Assembly (NCBI RefSeq): GCF_039645985.1
Contig: NZ_CP147919.1
Span: 744,001 to 808,000, forward strand
DNA length: 64,000 nt
Origin: Sulfurimonas sp. HSL3-7
GTDB lineage: Bacteria > Campylobacterota > Campylobacteria > Campylobacterales > Sulfurimonadaceae
Direction: 5' to 3'
The translations under genes were made by a program, and so were the position numbers. Each line of letters opens with the position of its first letter. The stretch's first letter is position 1. This document shows, piece after piece, positions 36,056-45,323 of the stretch. The notes beneath the pieces are model-generated. The model was not told where the DNA came from. It did no database searches and saw only the letters and a list, made by a program, of their open reading frames with translations.

Positions 36056-36598
36056 ATGCCACAGATTGCGAAAAAACTTACGGAACACATTGAAGCAAAA
36101 GTCGGGGATATCACGCAAGAGAAGGTCTGTGCCGTTGTCAATGCGGCCAACAGTTCGCTACTGGGCGGCGGCGGTGTTGACGGAGCGATCCACCGTGCGG
36201 GCGGCGGAGGGGTTTTGGAAGCTTGCCGTGCGATAAGGCAGAGCCGTTATCCTGATGGCCTACCGACAGGTGAGGCGGTGGTAACGACGGCGGGCAATAT
36301 GCCGGCTGACTACGTGGTGCATACTGTGGGGCCTATCTATAGTTCATGCGGCGGGTCCTGTCAAGAGCTGCTGCGTAACTGTTACGTTAACAGCTTGAAA
36401 GAGGCTGCAATCGTAGGATGTAAGAGCATCGCCTTTCCGGCCATCTCAACAGGTGTCTATGGTTATCCCAAACGCGAAGCAGCAGAGACGGCTTTCAATG
36501 CCGTCCAAGAAGCGTTGCAAACTTACGACATCGACGTTACTTTTATCTTCCATTCCGAGTCGGATTACAACGCTTTTATAGCGGCAGTGGAACCATGA
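36056..36598 (+). CDS. Macrodomain protein, probable O-acetyl-ADP-ribose deacetylase
   Basis: A 180-residue single macrodomain of the YmdB/MacroD type. V-N-A-A-N-S-S-L-L-G-G-G-G-V-D-G-A-I-H-R-A-G-G is the ADP-ribose-binding signature, and the second loop is PAISTGVYGYP near 132. It likely removes ADP-ribose from proteins or deacetylates O-acetyl-ADP-ribose. AGGAG with five-base spacing fixes this ATG; the open frame continues ten codons upstream. The gene stands alone. Confidence 0.9.
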   Translation: MPQIAKKLTEHIEAKVGDITQEKVCAVVNAANSSLLGGGGVDGAIHRAGGGGVLEACRAIRQSRYPDGLPTGEAVVTTAGNMPADYVVHTVGPIYSSCGGSCQELLRNCYVNSLKEAAIVGCKSIAFPAISTGVYGYPKREAAETAFNAVQEALQTYDIDVTFIFHSESDYNAFIAAVEP

Positions 36599-36628
36599 AA
36601 GGGGATGCTTAAAAGCATCTTGTCGCGG

Positions 36629-37024
36629 TTATTTAAAGAGTGCGGAGGTTAGGTTGAAACCCAAACCGGCCATAAGAACCGTACCGAAAAGATTGAGTGC
36701 CATATTGGCGGCGGCGAGGAGGTAACTTCCTCCCTGCAGCAGGAAAAAACTTTCCATCGCAAAGGTGGAATAGGTCGTCAATGCACCGAGAAGCCCCGTG
36801 GTCAGGAAAGACTTCATCTCGACCGAGAGTAGACTCTCCTGCGTCGTGTTGGCGAAAAGAGCGAAGAGGATGCCGATAGCCAGTGAGCCGATAAGATTGA
36901 CACTGAGCGTTCCGAAGGGGAGGGTATGCGGAATATGGTGCGAAACAAGACCGTTCAGATAGGCGCGCAGTATAGCGCCTATAAAACCTCCGGCACCGAT
37001 AGCTAAAAGTGTCTGCCAACTCAT
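36629..37024 (-). CDS. crcB: Fluoride ion channel CrcB (FluC)
   Basis: A 131-residue four-helix membrane protein that exports fluoride as a dimer. GGFIGAILRAYLN near the N-terminus, NLIGSLAIG near 45 and T-T-Y-S-T-F-A-M-E near 80 are family motifs. The ATG at MSWQTLLAIGAGG is preferred over a frame starting 19 codons earlier. Only one copy is seen, so it is probably the homodimer type. I found no convincing fluoride riboswitch in the 122 bases upstream. It follows plsC, as in Campylobacter. Confidence 0.92.
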   Translation of the reverse strand: MSWQTLLAIGAGGFIGAILRAYLNGLVSHHIPHTLPFGTLSVNLIGSLAIGILFALFANTTQESLLSVEMKSFLTTGLLGALTTYSTFAMESFFLLQGGSYLLAAANMALNLFGTVLMAGLGFNLTSALFK

Positions 37025-37146
37025 TTGGCAAATACTTTCAAGCGTTGTAGAGCAAGGTGTAGGTCCTTTGCTGAAGAGCACGCAGCGTCATCGCAGTGCG
37101 AACGGCTTTGATCCTTGAATATAACAGAGAAGTCGTGCCAGCTCAT

Positions 37147-37842
37147 CTAGCTGTCCAGTTTTGCGAGGTACTCATCATAGACAATTTGCATTTTCACCTG
37201 GAGATCAGAGAGCCAGTTTGCATCATCTTTTGAGGCGACAAATGAGTCAAGATAGACGACAGTAATAGGACCGGTCTGACCACTTCTGTTTTTTAGATCA
37301 AAATAGCGTGCCGTGTTGATCAGTACGACGGGCTGGACACGAAGCCCATGCGTGTCAGCAACCATCTTTGCACCGGGTTTGAAGGGGCGCATCTTTTTAC
37401 CATTGGAACGGGTCCCCTCAGGGAACATGACAACACAACGTCCTTGATCAATACGTTTTTTGCTTTCTCTGACCAATGAAACAAGGGCCGCCTTGCTGTC
37501 ACGATCTACAGGGATGTCATCCGAGATGCGGATAGCAAGACCGAAAAATGGTACGCTGAAGAGCTCTTTTTTTGCTACCCAGACAAGATCGCGCTTTGTC
37601 GAACACTCCAAAGAGGAGATGTCGATATCACTCTGATGGTTCGCAATCAGCATCTGGGCATCAGGGTCGATCTTGCCTACTGTTCTGACCGGATTAAACA
37701 TGAAGGTATGGATGAAGCAGGAGGCGATCTTCGAACCGTAAGGTTTGGGCACAAAAGGCCATGTTATTATCTTGAGCGTTAAGCCGATAAAGATTATGAT
37801 CAGATCATAAAACCAGTTAATGCGAGCAAATATCGTCTTCAC
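37147..37842 (-). CDS. plsC: 1-acyl-sn-glycerol-3-phosphate acyltransferase
   Basis: Makes phosphatidic acid at the inner membrane. An N-terminal hydrophobic segment (about 8-28) precedes the HX4D catalytic motif NHQSDID (His69, Asp74), the substrate-binding F-P-E-G-T-R-S near 140 and the V-Q-P-V-V-L segment. It is 231 residues long. Its start overlaps the upstream unknown gene by 26 bases, continuing the ctpA-pur operon. Confidence 0.94.
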   Translation of the reverse strand: MKTIFARINWFYDLIIIFIGLTLKIITWPFVPKPYGSKIASCFIHTFMFNPVRTVGKIDPDAQMLIANHQSDIDISSLECSTKRDLVWVAKKELFSVPFFGLAIRISDDIPVDRDSKAALVSLVRESKKRIDQGRCVVMFPEGTRSNGKKMRPFKPGAKMVADTHGLRVQPVVLINTARYFDLKNRSGQTGPITVVYLDSFVASKDDANWLSDLQVKMQIVYDEYLAKLDS

Positions 37843-38872
37843 TAATCCATCCGATCTTTTTATTATAGGTAATCTGTTTGTACCCTTTTACACTGTGTTT
37901 GACCTCAAAACTGCCTTGTGACGAGACGATATCGAACACGGTGGCATTCTCTATCGGCAGAAGGTAGACAGGGGTATCGGCATTAACGCAGATGTTTTCA
38001 GCAGGGGCCGCCTGAAGTGCTATGTAAATACCCGGAATAATAATAAAAAGAGTGATCCACCATTTTCGATAGACGATCAAGAGTACCAAGGCGATGACAA
38101 TGATGACGGCTGCAACAGCCATCTTGATGATATAGTTTTTGTTTTCTGTCGGTTTAAGATCGCTTTGTGTCGAGACGGAATCGTCGATAACCTCAATCGG
38201 AATACGGACCTTCATGTAACGCTCTTTTTCAAGGTCAAAGTAGGTGAATTCAAGCTTCTCATACTTCTTTGGCAGGACAGCATAATAGGTCATTTTGGCC
38301 TTTTTAATGCCATCATTAACACTTTCAAACCCCTGGTCTTCTACGCCATGGAGTTTAAAGGCCTTGATATTACAATGCTCTGCCTCTGCGTCAAAGGTTA
38401 AAATATTGTGTTTATTGTCATATTTTTTGGCATCGACGGCAGTGATGTGAAAGCTGTCAGCCAATATATTGGCAAATTTATTGTCGGGGTTGAGCGAAAC
38501 CCCTTCAATACTCTCTCCGCCCAAGCTTGATCTCTCGGAATCGATAGAGGCTGTAATATCGGGCAGGACAATGGTGCTGGATGTCGCTAAAAAGTAGAAG
38601 GTGTCAAGGACATAGGTCCCTTTGTCTTCGCGGTCAGGTACCTTGTTCTGCAGACGTGCACCACGTCCTCCTGTAAAGCTGTATTTTAGCATGTGATGCT
38701 GACCGATGGTCGATAGGGTCTTGATTGTAACAGGAAAAAACTCACCGTTAAAAACGCGCTCCGGAAGATCGTCACTGTAGGAAAGATAGATCACTTTCTG
38801 TTTTGCCTGCAGTGCTGTCGGTGCAAACAGAACAGTAAAAAGCAGTGAAAAGAGCAGCAGTAATCTTTTCAA
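37817..38872 (-). CDS. Conserved campylobacterotal exported protein with SH3-like C-terminus
   Basis: A 351-residue protein of unknown function, corresponding in position to C. jejuni Cj0515. It has a signal peptide (cleavage near 23, after LQA), a large periplasmic beta-rich domain to about 240, two membrane segments at about 250-270 and 272-292 (VAAVIIVIALVLLIVYRKWW, then TLFIIIPGIYIAL), and a C-terminal SH3-like module ending K-I-G-W-I-S-E-D-D-I. The fixed link to plsC suggests an envelope role, by inference. It starts two bases after purQ. Confidence 0.78.
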   Translation of the reverse strand: MKRLLLLFSLLFTVLFAPTALQAKQKVIYLSYSDDLPERVFNGEFFPVTIKTLSTIGQHHMLKYSFTGGRGARLQNKVPDREDKGTYVLDTFYFLATSSTIVLPDITASIDSERSSLGGESIEGVSLNPDNKFANILADSFHITAVDAKKYDNKHNILTFDAEAEHCNIKAFKLHGVEDQGFESVNDGIKKAKMTYYAVLPKKYEKLEFTYFDLEKERYMKVRIPIEVIDDSVSTQSDLKPTENKNYIIKMAVAAVIIVIALVLLIVYRKWWITLFIIIPGIYIALQAAPAENICVNADTPVYLLPIENATVFDIVSSQGSFEVKHSVKGYKQITYNKKIGWISEDDICSH

Positions 38873-38874
38873 AA

Positions 38875-39543
38875 CTACATCAGTCCTTCAAGCATCTTCA
38901 CACCATCGGCAGAACCGAGAACCTCTTCCATTGCACGCTCAGGGTGCGGCATAAGACCGAAAACATTTTTCTCTTTGTTGCAGATGCCGGCAATACTGTC
39001 TACCGAACCGTTAGGGTTCGAAATCTCGCCGTTTTGGTCACAGTAGTGCAATAGGACCTGCTCATTGGCATACATCTCTTTAAGCCCCTCATCATCAATG
39101 AAGAAGTTGCCGTCGTGGTGTGCAATTGGAATGTTGACGACATCACCCTTTTCAAATTTGGACAAGAAATCATTGCTGTTGCTGACCACTTTAAGATGGT
39201 GGTGTTTTGAGATGAAGTGAAGGTGTTCGTTACGTTTAAGTGCACCCGGAAGCAGGTGGGTCTCTGTCAGGACCTGGAACCCGTTACAGATACCGAGCAC
39301 CTTTTTACCTGCTTCGGCATGGGCCTTGACGGCTTTCATGATAGGCGCTTTAGATGCGATAGCGCCCGAACGAAGGTAGTCGCCGTACGAGAAGCCTCCG
39401 GCGATAACAACAAGTTCGATGTCATCGGGGATCTCTGTCTCTCTGTGCCAAAGGATCTGCGTGCTTGCACCCAGCTTTTCAAAAGCGTACTGTGTATCGT
39501 ACTCGCAGTTGGTTCCGGGAAATTGAACGATACCTACTTTCAT
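38875..39543 (-). CDS. purQ: Phosphoribosylformylglycinamidine synthase, glutaminase subunit PurQ
   Basis: Supplies ammonia from glutamine for the fourth purine step. The 222-residue class I amidotransferase starts KVGIVQFPGTNCE, with the nucleophile Cys in VLGICNGFQ near 86 and the His-Glu pair in LMPHPERA near 198. It overlaps purS by one base. The separate PurQ plus PurS implies a small-type PurL encoded elsewhere. Confidence 0.97.
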   Translation of the reverse strand: MKVGIVQFPGTNCEYDTQYAFEKLGASTQILWHRETEIPDDIELVVIAGGFSYGDYLRSGAIASKAPIMKAVKAHAEAGKKVLGICNGFQVLTETHLLPGALKRNEHLHFISKHHHLKVVSNSNDFLSKFEKGDVVNIPIAHHDGNFFIDDEGLKEMYANEQVLLHYCDQNGEISNPNGSVDSIAGICNKEKNVFGLMPHPERAMEEVLGSADGVKMLEGLM

Positions 39544-39785
39544 TATGCAATGATCTCGATTTCGTAATCTTCGATAACCGTGTTGGCAAGGAGCTCTTCA
39601 CACATATTTGTTACCTCTTCTTTGGCAGAAGCCGTATCTTTTGAATTAAGCTTCATGACGATCTGGCGCCCGACACGAACGTCTTCGACGTTATCAAAAT
39701 GCAGCGAACCCAGTGCGTGGTGCACCGCTTTTCCTTGAGAGTCCAGTACACCGTTTTTGAGTGAGATATTGATAATTGCAGTCAT
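39543..39785 (-). CDS. purS: Phosphoribosylformylglycinamidine synthase subunit PurS
   Basis: An 80-residue protein that joins PurQ and PurL in the FGAM synthase complex. It has the expected ferredoxin-like pattern: V-L-D-S-Q-G-K-A-V-H-H-A-L near 12-24, then V-R-V-G-R-Q-I-V near 36 and A-N-T-V-I-E-D-Y-E-I near the end. It sits directly between purC and purQ, as in Bacillus and Campylobacter. Confidence 0.95.
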   Translation of the reverse strand: MTAIINISLKNGVLDSQGKAVHHALGSLHFDNVEDVRVGRQIVMKLNSKDTASAKEEVTNMCEELLANTVIEDYEIEIIA

Positions 39786-39796
39786 TGTTTTCCTTC

Positions 39797-40507
39797 TTAG
39801 TTTAAAATTCTGTTAAGTACTTCTTCGTAAGCAAGCGTTAGCCCGCCGAGGCCTTGGCGGAAACGGTCTTTATCCATCTTTTCGCCGGTCTTCATGTCCC
39901 AAAAACGGCAGTTGTCGGGAGAGATTTCATCAACCAGGATGATGTTGCCCTCTTTGTCTTTTCCGAACTCCAGCTTGAAGTCAACCAGGTTAAGCCCTTT
40001 TTCGGCAAAGTAAGGTTTCAGGATGTCATTCACCTGGCGTGCCATACGGCGCAGCTTGTCCAGTTCATCCTGAAAATCCACAAGGCCCAGAATAAGTGCA
40101 TGCTGATCGTTCAGTTTCGGGTCGCCGAGCTCATCGTTCTTGTAATCAAACTCAACAAGTGTAAACGGCAGTACTTTGCCATCTTCAATACCAAGGTTGC
40201 GGCTGAGACTCCCCGTTGCAATATTGCGAACGATCACTTCGATCAGGATAACGTCAACGCGTTTATGCAGCATGTGGTTGTCATCCATCATCTCAATAAA
40301 GTGCGTCGGGATCCCATGTGATTCCAGGACTTTAAAAAGTTCTGTAGAGATCTTGTTGTTCAGGACACCTTTACCTGCTTCACTGGACTTTTTGGCACCG
40401 TTAAACGCGGTAAGGTCATCTTTAAACTCGGAGATCAAAATCTCGGGGTCGCTGGTGGTGAAAAGTTTCTTTGCTTTACCTTCGTAGAGAAGTTCTTGTT
40501 TTTCCAT
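39797..40507 (-). CDS. purC: Phosphoribosylaminoimidazole-succinocarboxamide synthase
   Basis: SAICAR synthetase of 236 residues. [11 protein letters not shown] at the start, [22 protein letters not shown] and [13 protein letters not shown] near 195-206 are diagnostic. It starts three bases after the ctpA stop, so the protease and purine genes form one transcription unit, an arrangement shared with C. jejuni. Confidence 0.97.
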   Translation of the reverse strand: MEKQELLYEGKAKKLFTTSDPEILISEFKDDLTAFNGAKKSSEAGKGVLNNKISTELFKVLESHGIPTHFIEMMDDNHMLHKRVDVILIEVIVRNIATGSLSRNLGIEDGKVLPFTLVEFDYKNDELGDPKLNDQHALILGLVDFQDELDKLRRMARQVNDILKPYFAEKGLNLVDFKLEFGKDKEGNIILVDEISPDNCRFWDMKTGEKMDKDRFRQGLGGLTLAYEEVLNRILN

Positions 40508-40510
40508 GGA

Positions 40511-41836
40511 TTATCCTTTTACAATGATGAGGGCTTTGATGATGTCAGTCCCCTCTTTAAGTTGAATGTCTTTGATAAGCTGCTCTTGGGTGATGATGTT
40601 TTTGTCATCTTCTTTTGTCTGCTTCTCTTCTTTCTTGCCGTCTACCTTTTCCAGCTCACTTTCAAGGTGCTGTTTAAGGTCGGCTTCTTTGAGAGAAAAG
40701 TTGTTTTCATGTGTGTCAACCTGTCCGGCCAGGACGGTGATGTCCGGTGTGACACCGACAGCTTGAATCGTGCGTCCGCTAGGGAGGTAGTAACGCGCAA
40801 CGGTGAGCTTGATAGCATCGGTGTCTGTTACCGGCAGAATGACCTGCACGGAACCTTTACCAAACGTCTTTGTTCCAAGGATAACACCACGTTTATGGTC
40901 TTGTAGTGCACCGCTGACGATCTCTGATGCCGATGCGCTGCCGCCGTTGACAAGAACAATCAGAGGTACTTTTGTCAAAGTTTTGTCAGCATGAGCCTTG
41001 TAGGTCTCGTTTTCACGAGTATCGCGCCCCTTTTGAGAAACGATATCACCGCTGTCTACAAAAAGATCGACAAGCCCAACGGCTTGATCGAGCAGGCCGC
41101 CCGGATTGTTGCGAAGATCGAGGATGATCCCCTTTGTGTCCGACTGATGCTTTTTGATCGCGGTGGAGACATCCTCTACCACTTTTTTATCAAAACTGGT
41201 GACGCGGATATAGAGAATGTTGTCATCAATTGTCTTGGCATAAACCGATTCGATCTTGATGATATCACGGACAATATGGATAGAGAGCGGTTTGCTTTCA
41301 CCTTCGCGTACGATAGTCAGGTCGATCGGGGTGCCTTTTTTACCGCGCATGATGTTGACGGCTTCATCCAGTCCCATGCTTAGCGTCGATTTGTCATCGA
41401 TCTTTAAGATAATGTCGCCAGCCTTCATGCCTGCCTTGTCTGCGGGTGTCCCTTCAATAGGTGCGATAACAGTGAGCGCGCCGTCTTTCATTCCGACAGT
41501 AATACCCAAACCGCCGAACTCGCCGTTGGTCTGGACTTTCAGGTTCTCAAAACTTTTGCTGTCAAGATAGCTGGAATGCGCATCAAGGTTCGTCATCATT
41601 CCTTTCAGTGATTTGTCCATAAGCTCTTCGATCGTAAGGCCGTCGACATTGTATTTTTCAACAATACTGAGGACTTTCGTGAACTTGGCAAGAGCTTGAA
41701 GACGTGACGCCTCAACAGTTGGCTGACCGGCAGGTTCAGCTTTTATCTCTTTCGCAAAAAGGGTTGAACCGAAAGTGAGGCCTGCTGCAAGAACAGCACT
41801 CAAAGCACCTAAAAGCATAAATTTTTTGTTTTTCAT
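40511..41836 (-). CDS. ctpA: C-terminal processing protease (S41 family)
   Basis: Periplasmic serine protease of the Tsp/CtpA type, 441 residues. It has an N-terminal signal/anchor (about 7-28), a PDZ domain at about 95-180 (G-G-L-G-I-T-V, IKIDDKS-like core), and the S41 catalytic core with Ser in VNGGSASASEIV near 313 and Lys in GTKTFGKGSVQ near 337. A Lys/Glu-rich C-terminal stretch follows residue 395. It is the first gene of the leftward operon and has a TATAAT at its promoter. Confidence 0.95.
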   Translation of the reverse strand: MKNKKFMLLGALSAVLAAGLTFGSTLFAKEIKAEPAGQPTVEASRLQALAKFTKVLSIVEKYNVDGLTIEELMDKSLKGMMTNLDAHSSYLDSKSFENLKVQTNGEFGGLGITVGMKDGALTVIAPIEGTPADKAGMKAGDIILKIDDKSTLSMGLDEAVNIMRGKKGTPIDLTIVREGESKPLSIHIVRDIIKIESVYAKTIDDNILYIRVTSFDKKVVEDVSTAIKKHQSDTKGIILDLRNNPGGLLDQAVGLVDLFVDSGDIVSQKGRDTRENETYKAHADKTLTKVPLIVLVNGGSASASEIVSGALQDHKRGVILGTKTFGKGSVQVILPVTDTDAIKLTVARYYLPSGRTIQAVGVTPDITVLAGQVDTHENNFSLKEADLKQHLESELEKVDGKKEEKQTKEDDKNIITQEQLIKDIQLKEGTDIIKALIIVKG

Positions 41837-41872
41837 TAATAACCAATCCGGCTAGTGATTTTAGAAGGTGAT

Positions 41873-41878
41873 ATTATA
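41873..41878 (-). promoter_or_regulatory. -10 element (TATAAT) for the ctpA-pur operon
   Basis: On the minus strand TATAAT lies 37 bases before the ctpA ATG, next to a GTTAATTAAC palindrome at 41890-41899. The rest of the roughly 300-base gap to clpB contains two further rightward TATAAT matches (near 41930 and 42021) without a recognisable product between them. Confidence 0.5.
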
Positions 41879-42066
41879 GTTAAATGTTGGTTAATTAACA
41901 AATACTGAAACCATTTACAAGTGCTGTTATAATTATCCAAGTCTAAAGCGGTGATATGAGCGTGAATGAGGAGAATTTTTATAGCAGATACGAGAAGATT
42001 TCCAGGCGTAAAAGAGGGATATAATAGAGCGTTTATCAGCTGAAGAGAGTAACCTTTAGTCATATG

Positions 42067-42109
42067 ATATCAACTTTACTTGACAATATATGACTCAAGT
42101 TGATATAAT
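42067..42109 (+). promoter_or_regulatory. clpB promoter with HAIR-like (HspR) operator
   Basis: TTGACA (42080-42085) and TATAAT (42104-42109) are 18 bases apart. CTTGACA-N7-ACTCAAG at 42079-42099 matches HAIR in spacing and at 12 of 14 positions, with a perfect right half, and covers the -35. A second dyad, ATATCAACTT and AAGTTGATAT (perfect, 20-base spacer), encloses it and reaches into the -10. An HspR-type repressor bound here would block RNA polymerase. Confidence 0.75.
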
Positions 42110-42143
42110 AATTTTCATCTACGAAATAAGAAGGAATGAATAA

Positions 42144-44720
42144 ATGAATACAATTTTTGAAAAACTGACACATCAAATGACGGAATCGGTCGAGTCGGCG
42201 CTCTCTTTGGCGTTGCATAATAAAAATATGGAAGTAGAGCCTATCCACTTTTTTTGGGCACTGCTTACTAACAGTAATTCGGTACTGAACCAGGCATTTA
42301 ACAAAATGAATGTGGATAAGACAGCGATCGAACTCGATGTAAGGTCCGTAGCGGACAAGCTGCCGAAATCATCATCAGTCTCAAAAGAGAATATCCGAAT
42401 CTCACGGCCGCTGGTGCAGGCCTTGGAGCGCGGTGTGGGCGAGATGACAAAAACGGGCGACAGCTTTCTGGCGGTCGATACATTTATCCTTGCCAATGTG
42501 CAGGAAGAACCGTTCAAAGGCATACTCTCCAAATATGTTGACATGATGGAGTTCGCCAAAACTTTTGAAGCGATGCGCGGCGGTCAAAAGATCGAATCGC
42601 AAACAGCGGATGAGAATCTTGAAAGTCTTTCAAAATACGGTATCGACCTTACCGCTGAAGCGGGGGAGGGGAAATTGGCCCCGGTGATCGGCCGTGATGA
42701 AGAGATCAGCCGTATGATGCAGATCCTGATCCGTAAGACGAAGAACAATCCTATTCTTTTGGGCGAACCGGGCGTCGGAAAGACTGCGCTGGCAGAAGGA
42801 TTGGCGCAACGCATTTATAATAAAGAGGTACCTTTAAGTCTGCAAAACAAACGGGTCGTCGCGCTTGATATGTCAGCGCTGATCGCGGGAGCGAAGTATC
42901 GCGGCGAATTTGAAGACCGCCTCAAAGCGGTGATCGACGAGGTGAAAAAGAGCGGCAATATCATTCTCTTTATCGATGAGATCCATACTATTGTCGGTGC
43001 AGGTGCCGGCGAGGGCGGAATGGATGCGGCCAACATCCTGAAACCGGCACTTGCCCGAGGCGAGCTTCATACCATCGGAGCGACAACGCTCAAAGAGTAC
43101 CGAAAGTACTTCGAAAAAGATGCGGCACTCCAGCGCCGATTTCAGCCGGTCAATGTGGCCGAGCCGACGATCAACCAGTCGCTTCAGATCCTGCGCGGCA
43201 TCAAAGAGCGGCTGGAGGCCCACCACAACGTCACGATCACCGATTCGGCGCTGATCGCAGCGGCTAAACTCTCCGAACGTTATATCGGGGATCGTTTCCT
43301 ACCGGACAAGGCGATCGATCTCATCGATGAAGCAGCGGCGGAACTGAAGATGCAGATCGAATCGGAGCCTAATGTCCTTGCTGCCGTAAAGCGCGAGGTC
43401 CAAGAGCTGCAGGTCGAGCGCGAAGCCTTGAAAATGGATGAAAGCGCATCGAACGAAAAACGTATCGAAGAGATCAAAAAAGAGCTGGCCGATGCCGAAG
43501 AGAAGAAACGCACTCTGGAGACGCAGTTTGAGCAGGAAAAAACGGTTTTTGAACGTATAGCCAACATCAAAAACGATATTGAGTCAAAACGACGAGCGGC
43601 AGAGCTGGCTAAAAATAATGGTGACTTCGAAAAGGCGGCAGCGATCGAGTACGGGGATATCCCGAAACTCAATGAGGAAGAGAGCTCTTTGCAAGAGAAA
43701 TGGAAAGAGATGCAAAAAGAGGGTGTGCTTCTCAAAAACAGTGTTGATGAAGAGTCCATCGCCGGTATTATCAGCCGATGGACAGGTATTCCGGTGACGA
43801 AGATGCTCCAAAGTGAAAAAGAGAAGATCCTGCATATCCAAGAAGAGCTGGATAAGGATGTCATCGGCCAAGAGAAAGCGACCTTCGCGGTGGCGCGTGC
43901 GATCAAACGTAACAAAGCGGGCCTTTCGGACAAAGATCGTCCTATCGGTTCGTTTATGTTCCTTGGACCGACTGGGGTAGGTAAAACACAGACGGCAAAG
44001 ACCTTGGCAAAGTTCCTTTTCGATTCGCAGGATGCACTGATCCGTTTTGACATGAGCGAGTATATGGAGAAGCACGCCGTCTCGCGTCTTGTCGGTGCGC
44101 CTCCGGGGTATGTCGGTTATGATGAAGGCGGACAGCTCACTGAAGCGGTACGCCGCAAGCCGTACAGTGTTGTCCTTTTCGACGAGGTCGAAAAGGCGCA
44201 CCCTGATGTTTTCAATATGCTCCTGCAGGTGCTTGACGACGGTCGTTTGACGGACAACAAAGGGGTGACGGTCGACTTTACCAATACCATCATCATATTG
44301 ACCTCCAATATCGCCAGCGACAAGATCATGACAATGCAGGGTGATCCGGGACTGGAAAATGTGGTGATGGGTGAGCTGAAATCAAAGTTCAAGCCGGAGT
44401 TTCTGAACCGTCTGGATGACACGGTCATCTTCAACCCGCTGGGCGAGCGTGAAATTACCGGCATTGTCGGGCTCTTCTTCAAGGAGATCGCAGACAAGGT
44501 TGCCGAACGTGACATCACCCTGACGCTTAGCGACGCGGCCAAGGCGGTTATCGCCAAAGCCGGCTTCGACCCGGTCTATGGTGCCCGTCCGCTGAAACGG
44601 GCTCTTTACGAGATTGTCGAAGACCGCCTGGCCGACCTGATCCTCGGCGGCGAGGTCAGTGAAGGCAGCACGGTCGCGTTCGATGCGAGAGGCGATGAGA
44701 TCAGTGTGAAGATCAGCTGA
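42144..44720 (+). CDS. clpB: ATP-dependent disaggregase ClpB
   Basis: Hsp100 chaperone that rescues aggregated proteins with DnaK. The 858-residue protein has the N-domain, AAA1 with Walker A GEPGVGKT near 207 and IDEIHT, a coiled-coil middle domain (about 400-530), and AAA2 with GPTGVGKT near 606 and the FDEVEKAHP Walker B. The spacing of the M-domain marks ClpB and not ClpA or ClpC. AAGGA precedes the ATG. It is monocistronic and divergent from ctpA. Confidence 0.98.
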   Translation: MNTIFEKLTHQMTESVESALSLALHNKNMEVEPIHFFWALLTNSNSVLNQAFNKMNVDKTAIELDVRSVADKLPKSSSVSKENIRISRPLVQALERGVGEMTKTGDSFLAVDTFILANVQEEPFKGILSKYVDMMEFAKTFEAMRGGQKIESQTADENLESLSKYGIDLTAEAGEGKLAPVIGRDEEISRMMQILIRKTKNNPILLGEPGVGKTALAEGLAQRIYNKEVPLSLQNKRVVALDMSALIAGAKYRGEFEDRLKAVIDEVKKSGNIILFIDEIHTIVGAGAGEGGMDAANILKPALARGELHTIGATTLKEYRKYFEKDAALQRRFQPVNVAEPTINQSLQILRGIKERLEAHHNVTITDSALIAAAKLSERYIGDRFLPDKAIDLIDEAAAELKMQIESEPNVLAAVKREVQELQVEREALKMDESASNEKRIEEIKKELADAEEKKRTLETQFEQEKTVFERIANIKNDIESKRRAAELAKNNGDFEKAAAIEYGDIPKLNEEESSLQEKWKEMQKEGVLLKNSVDEESIAGIISRWTGIPVTKMLQSEKEKILHIQEELDKDVIGQEKATFAVARAIKRNKAGLSDKDRPIGSFMFLGPTGVGKTQTAKTLAKFLFDSQDALIRFDMSEYMEKHAVSRLVGAPPGYVGYDEGGQLTEAVRRKPYSVVLFDEVEKAHPDVFNMLLQVLDDGRLTDNKGVTVDFTNTIIILTSNIASDKIMTMQGDPGLENVVMGELKSKFKPEFLNRLDDTVIFNPLGEREITGIVGLFFKEIADKVAERDITLTLSDAAKAVIAKAGFDPVYGARPLKRALYEIVEDRLADLILGGEVSEGSTVAFDARGDEISVKIS

Positions 44721-44784
44721 GAGGAGAAGTTTTTCTCTCTGGCGCGTTAGTCTTGGTTCACTTTTTATAAAGTATAATTGCTTC

Positions 44785-45141
44785 ATGAAAAAAATCCTCT
44801 CCGTATTAATCTTTTTGACCGCTTCTCTTTTCGGATGCACCGGTGATTGCCTTACCTGTCATCCCGCGCTGGAAAAAAATATCCAAAACGACCTGCGGCA
44901 CAAACCCATGCTGACCTGCATCAATTGTCACGGTGTCGATCCAAATGCCATGGCCGATTGCGGCAGCGACTGTTTCGCCTGCCACCCTATGAATAAGATC
45001 AACAACGGCGTAAAAGAGCACCAAGTGATCCAGGGGTGCAAAGATTGTCATATGAAGATGAAGCAGGAACTGCTTGACATCAGCAACGCGCATGACCAGT
45101 CTCATGTGCAGGCACCACTGCGGGATTTTCTTTTAGAGTAG
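44785..45141 (+). CDS. Tetraheme periplasmic cytochrome c
   Basis: A 118-residue exported protein with four CxxCH haem sites: C22/C25/H26, C45/C48/H49, C63/C66/H67 and C85/C88/H89. The signal peptide ends in L-F-G-C (Cys18), which could be a weak lipobox, so it may be a lipoprotein. Extra His residues (39, 79) could be distal ligands. Such small tetrahemes shuttle electrons in the periplasm; the partner is unknown. The four motifs are unequally spaced, unlike cytochrome c3 repeats. Confidence 0.9.
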   Translation: MKKILSVLIFLTASLFGCTGDCLTCHPALEKNIQNDLRHKPMLTCINCHGVDPNAMADCGSDCFACHPMNKINNGVKEHQVIQGCKDCHMKMKQELLDISNAHDQSHVQAPLRDFLLE

Positions 45142-45158
45142 GTATGCCTGTTTTGGTG

Positions 45159-45234
45159 CGCTTTCTTTTGTTAATTGAAGGCAGGCGTGAACAGTTGCTC
45201 CGCCATTCGAGCTAAAAAATGAAGCAAGAAAGCG
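45159..45234 (+). repeat. 9-bp inverted repeat flanking 58 bases upstream of rpmH
   Basis: CGCTTTCTT and AAGAAAGCG are perfect inverted repeats enclosing a 58-base segment, in the gap between the cytochrome gene and rpmH. A second pair, GCCTG/CAGGC, lies partly inside. It could be a small mobile-element remnant or a terminator-like structure. The remaining gap holds a TATTAT -10 candidate and the rpmH ribosome binding site. Confidence 0.35.
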
Positions 45235-45323
45235 GTAATTTTCCATTAAACTCCCAACCTTAACCACTCTTTAAGTAAGGATTGCATATTATTGCGAGCT
45301 AAAAATTATTTAAGGATATGGTA

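Noticed and set aside
37025-37146. Possible fluoride riboswitch before crcB (a GCGATGACGCTGCG-like stretch on the minus strand).
   Set aside because: The GATG and CTAC-like pieces are present only loosely; the conserved AAACGC/GCTGATG core and the P1 pairing are missing.
41930-42060. Extra TATAAT boxes between ctpA and clpB suggesting a small RNA gene.
   Set aside because: No terminator stem or conserved structure is visible; AT-rich DNA produces such boxes by chance.
43280-44053. A 257-codon Ser/Arg/Phe-rich open frame antisense to clpB.
   Set aside because: Composition is that of a reverse-complement shadow of Glu/Lys-rich coding.
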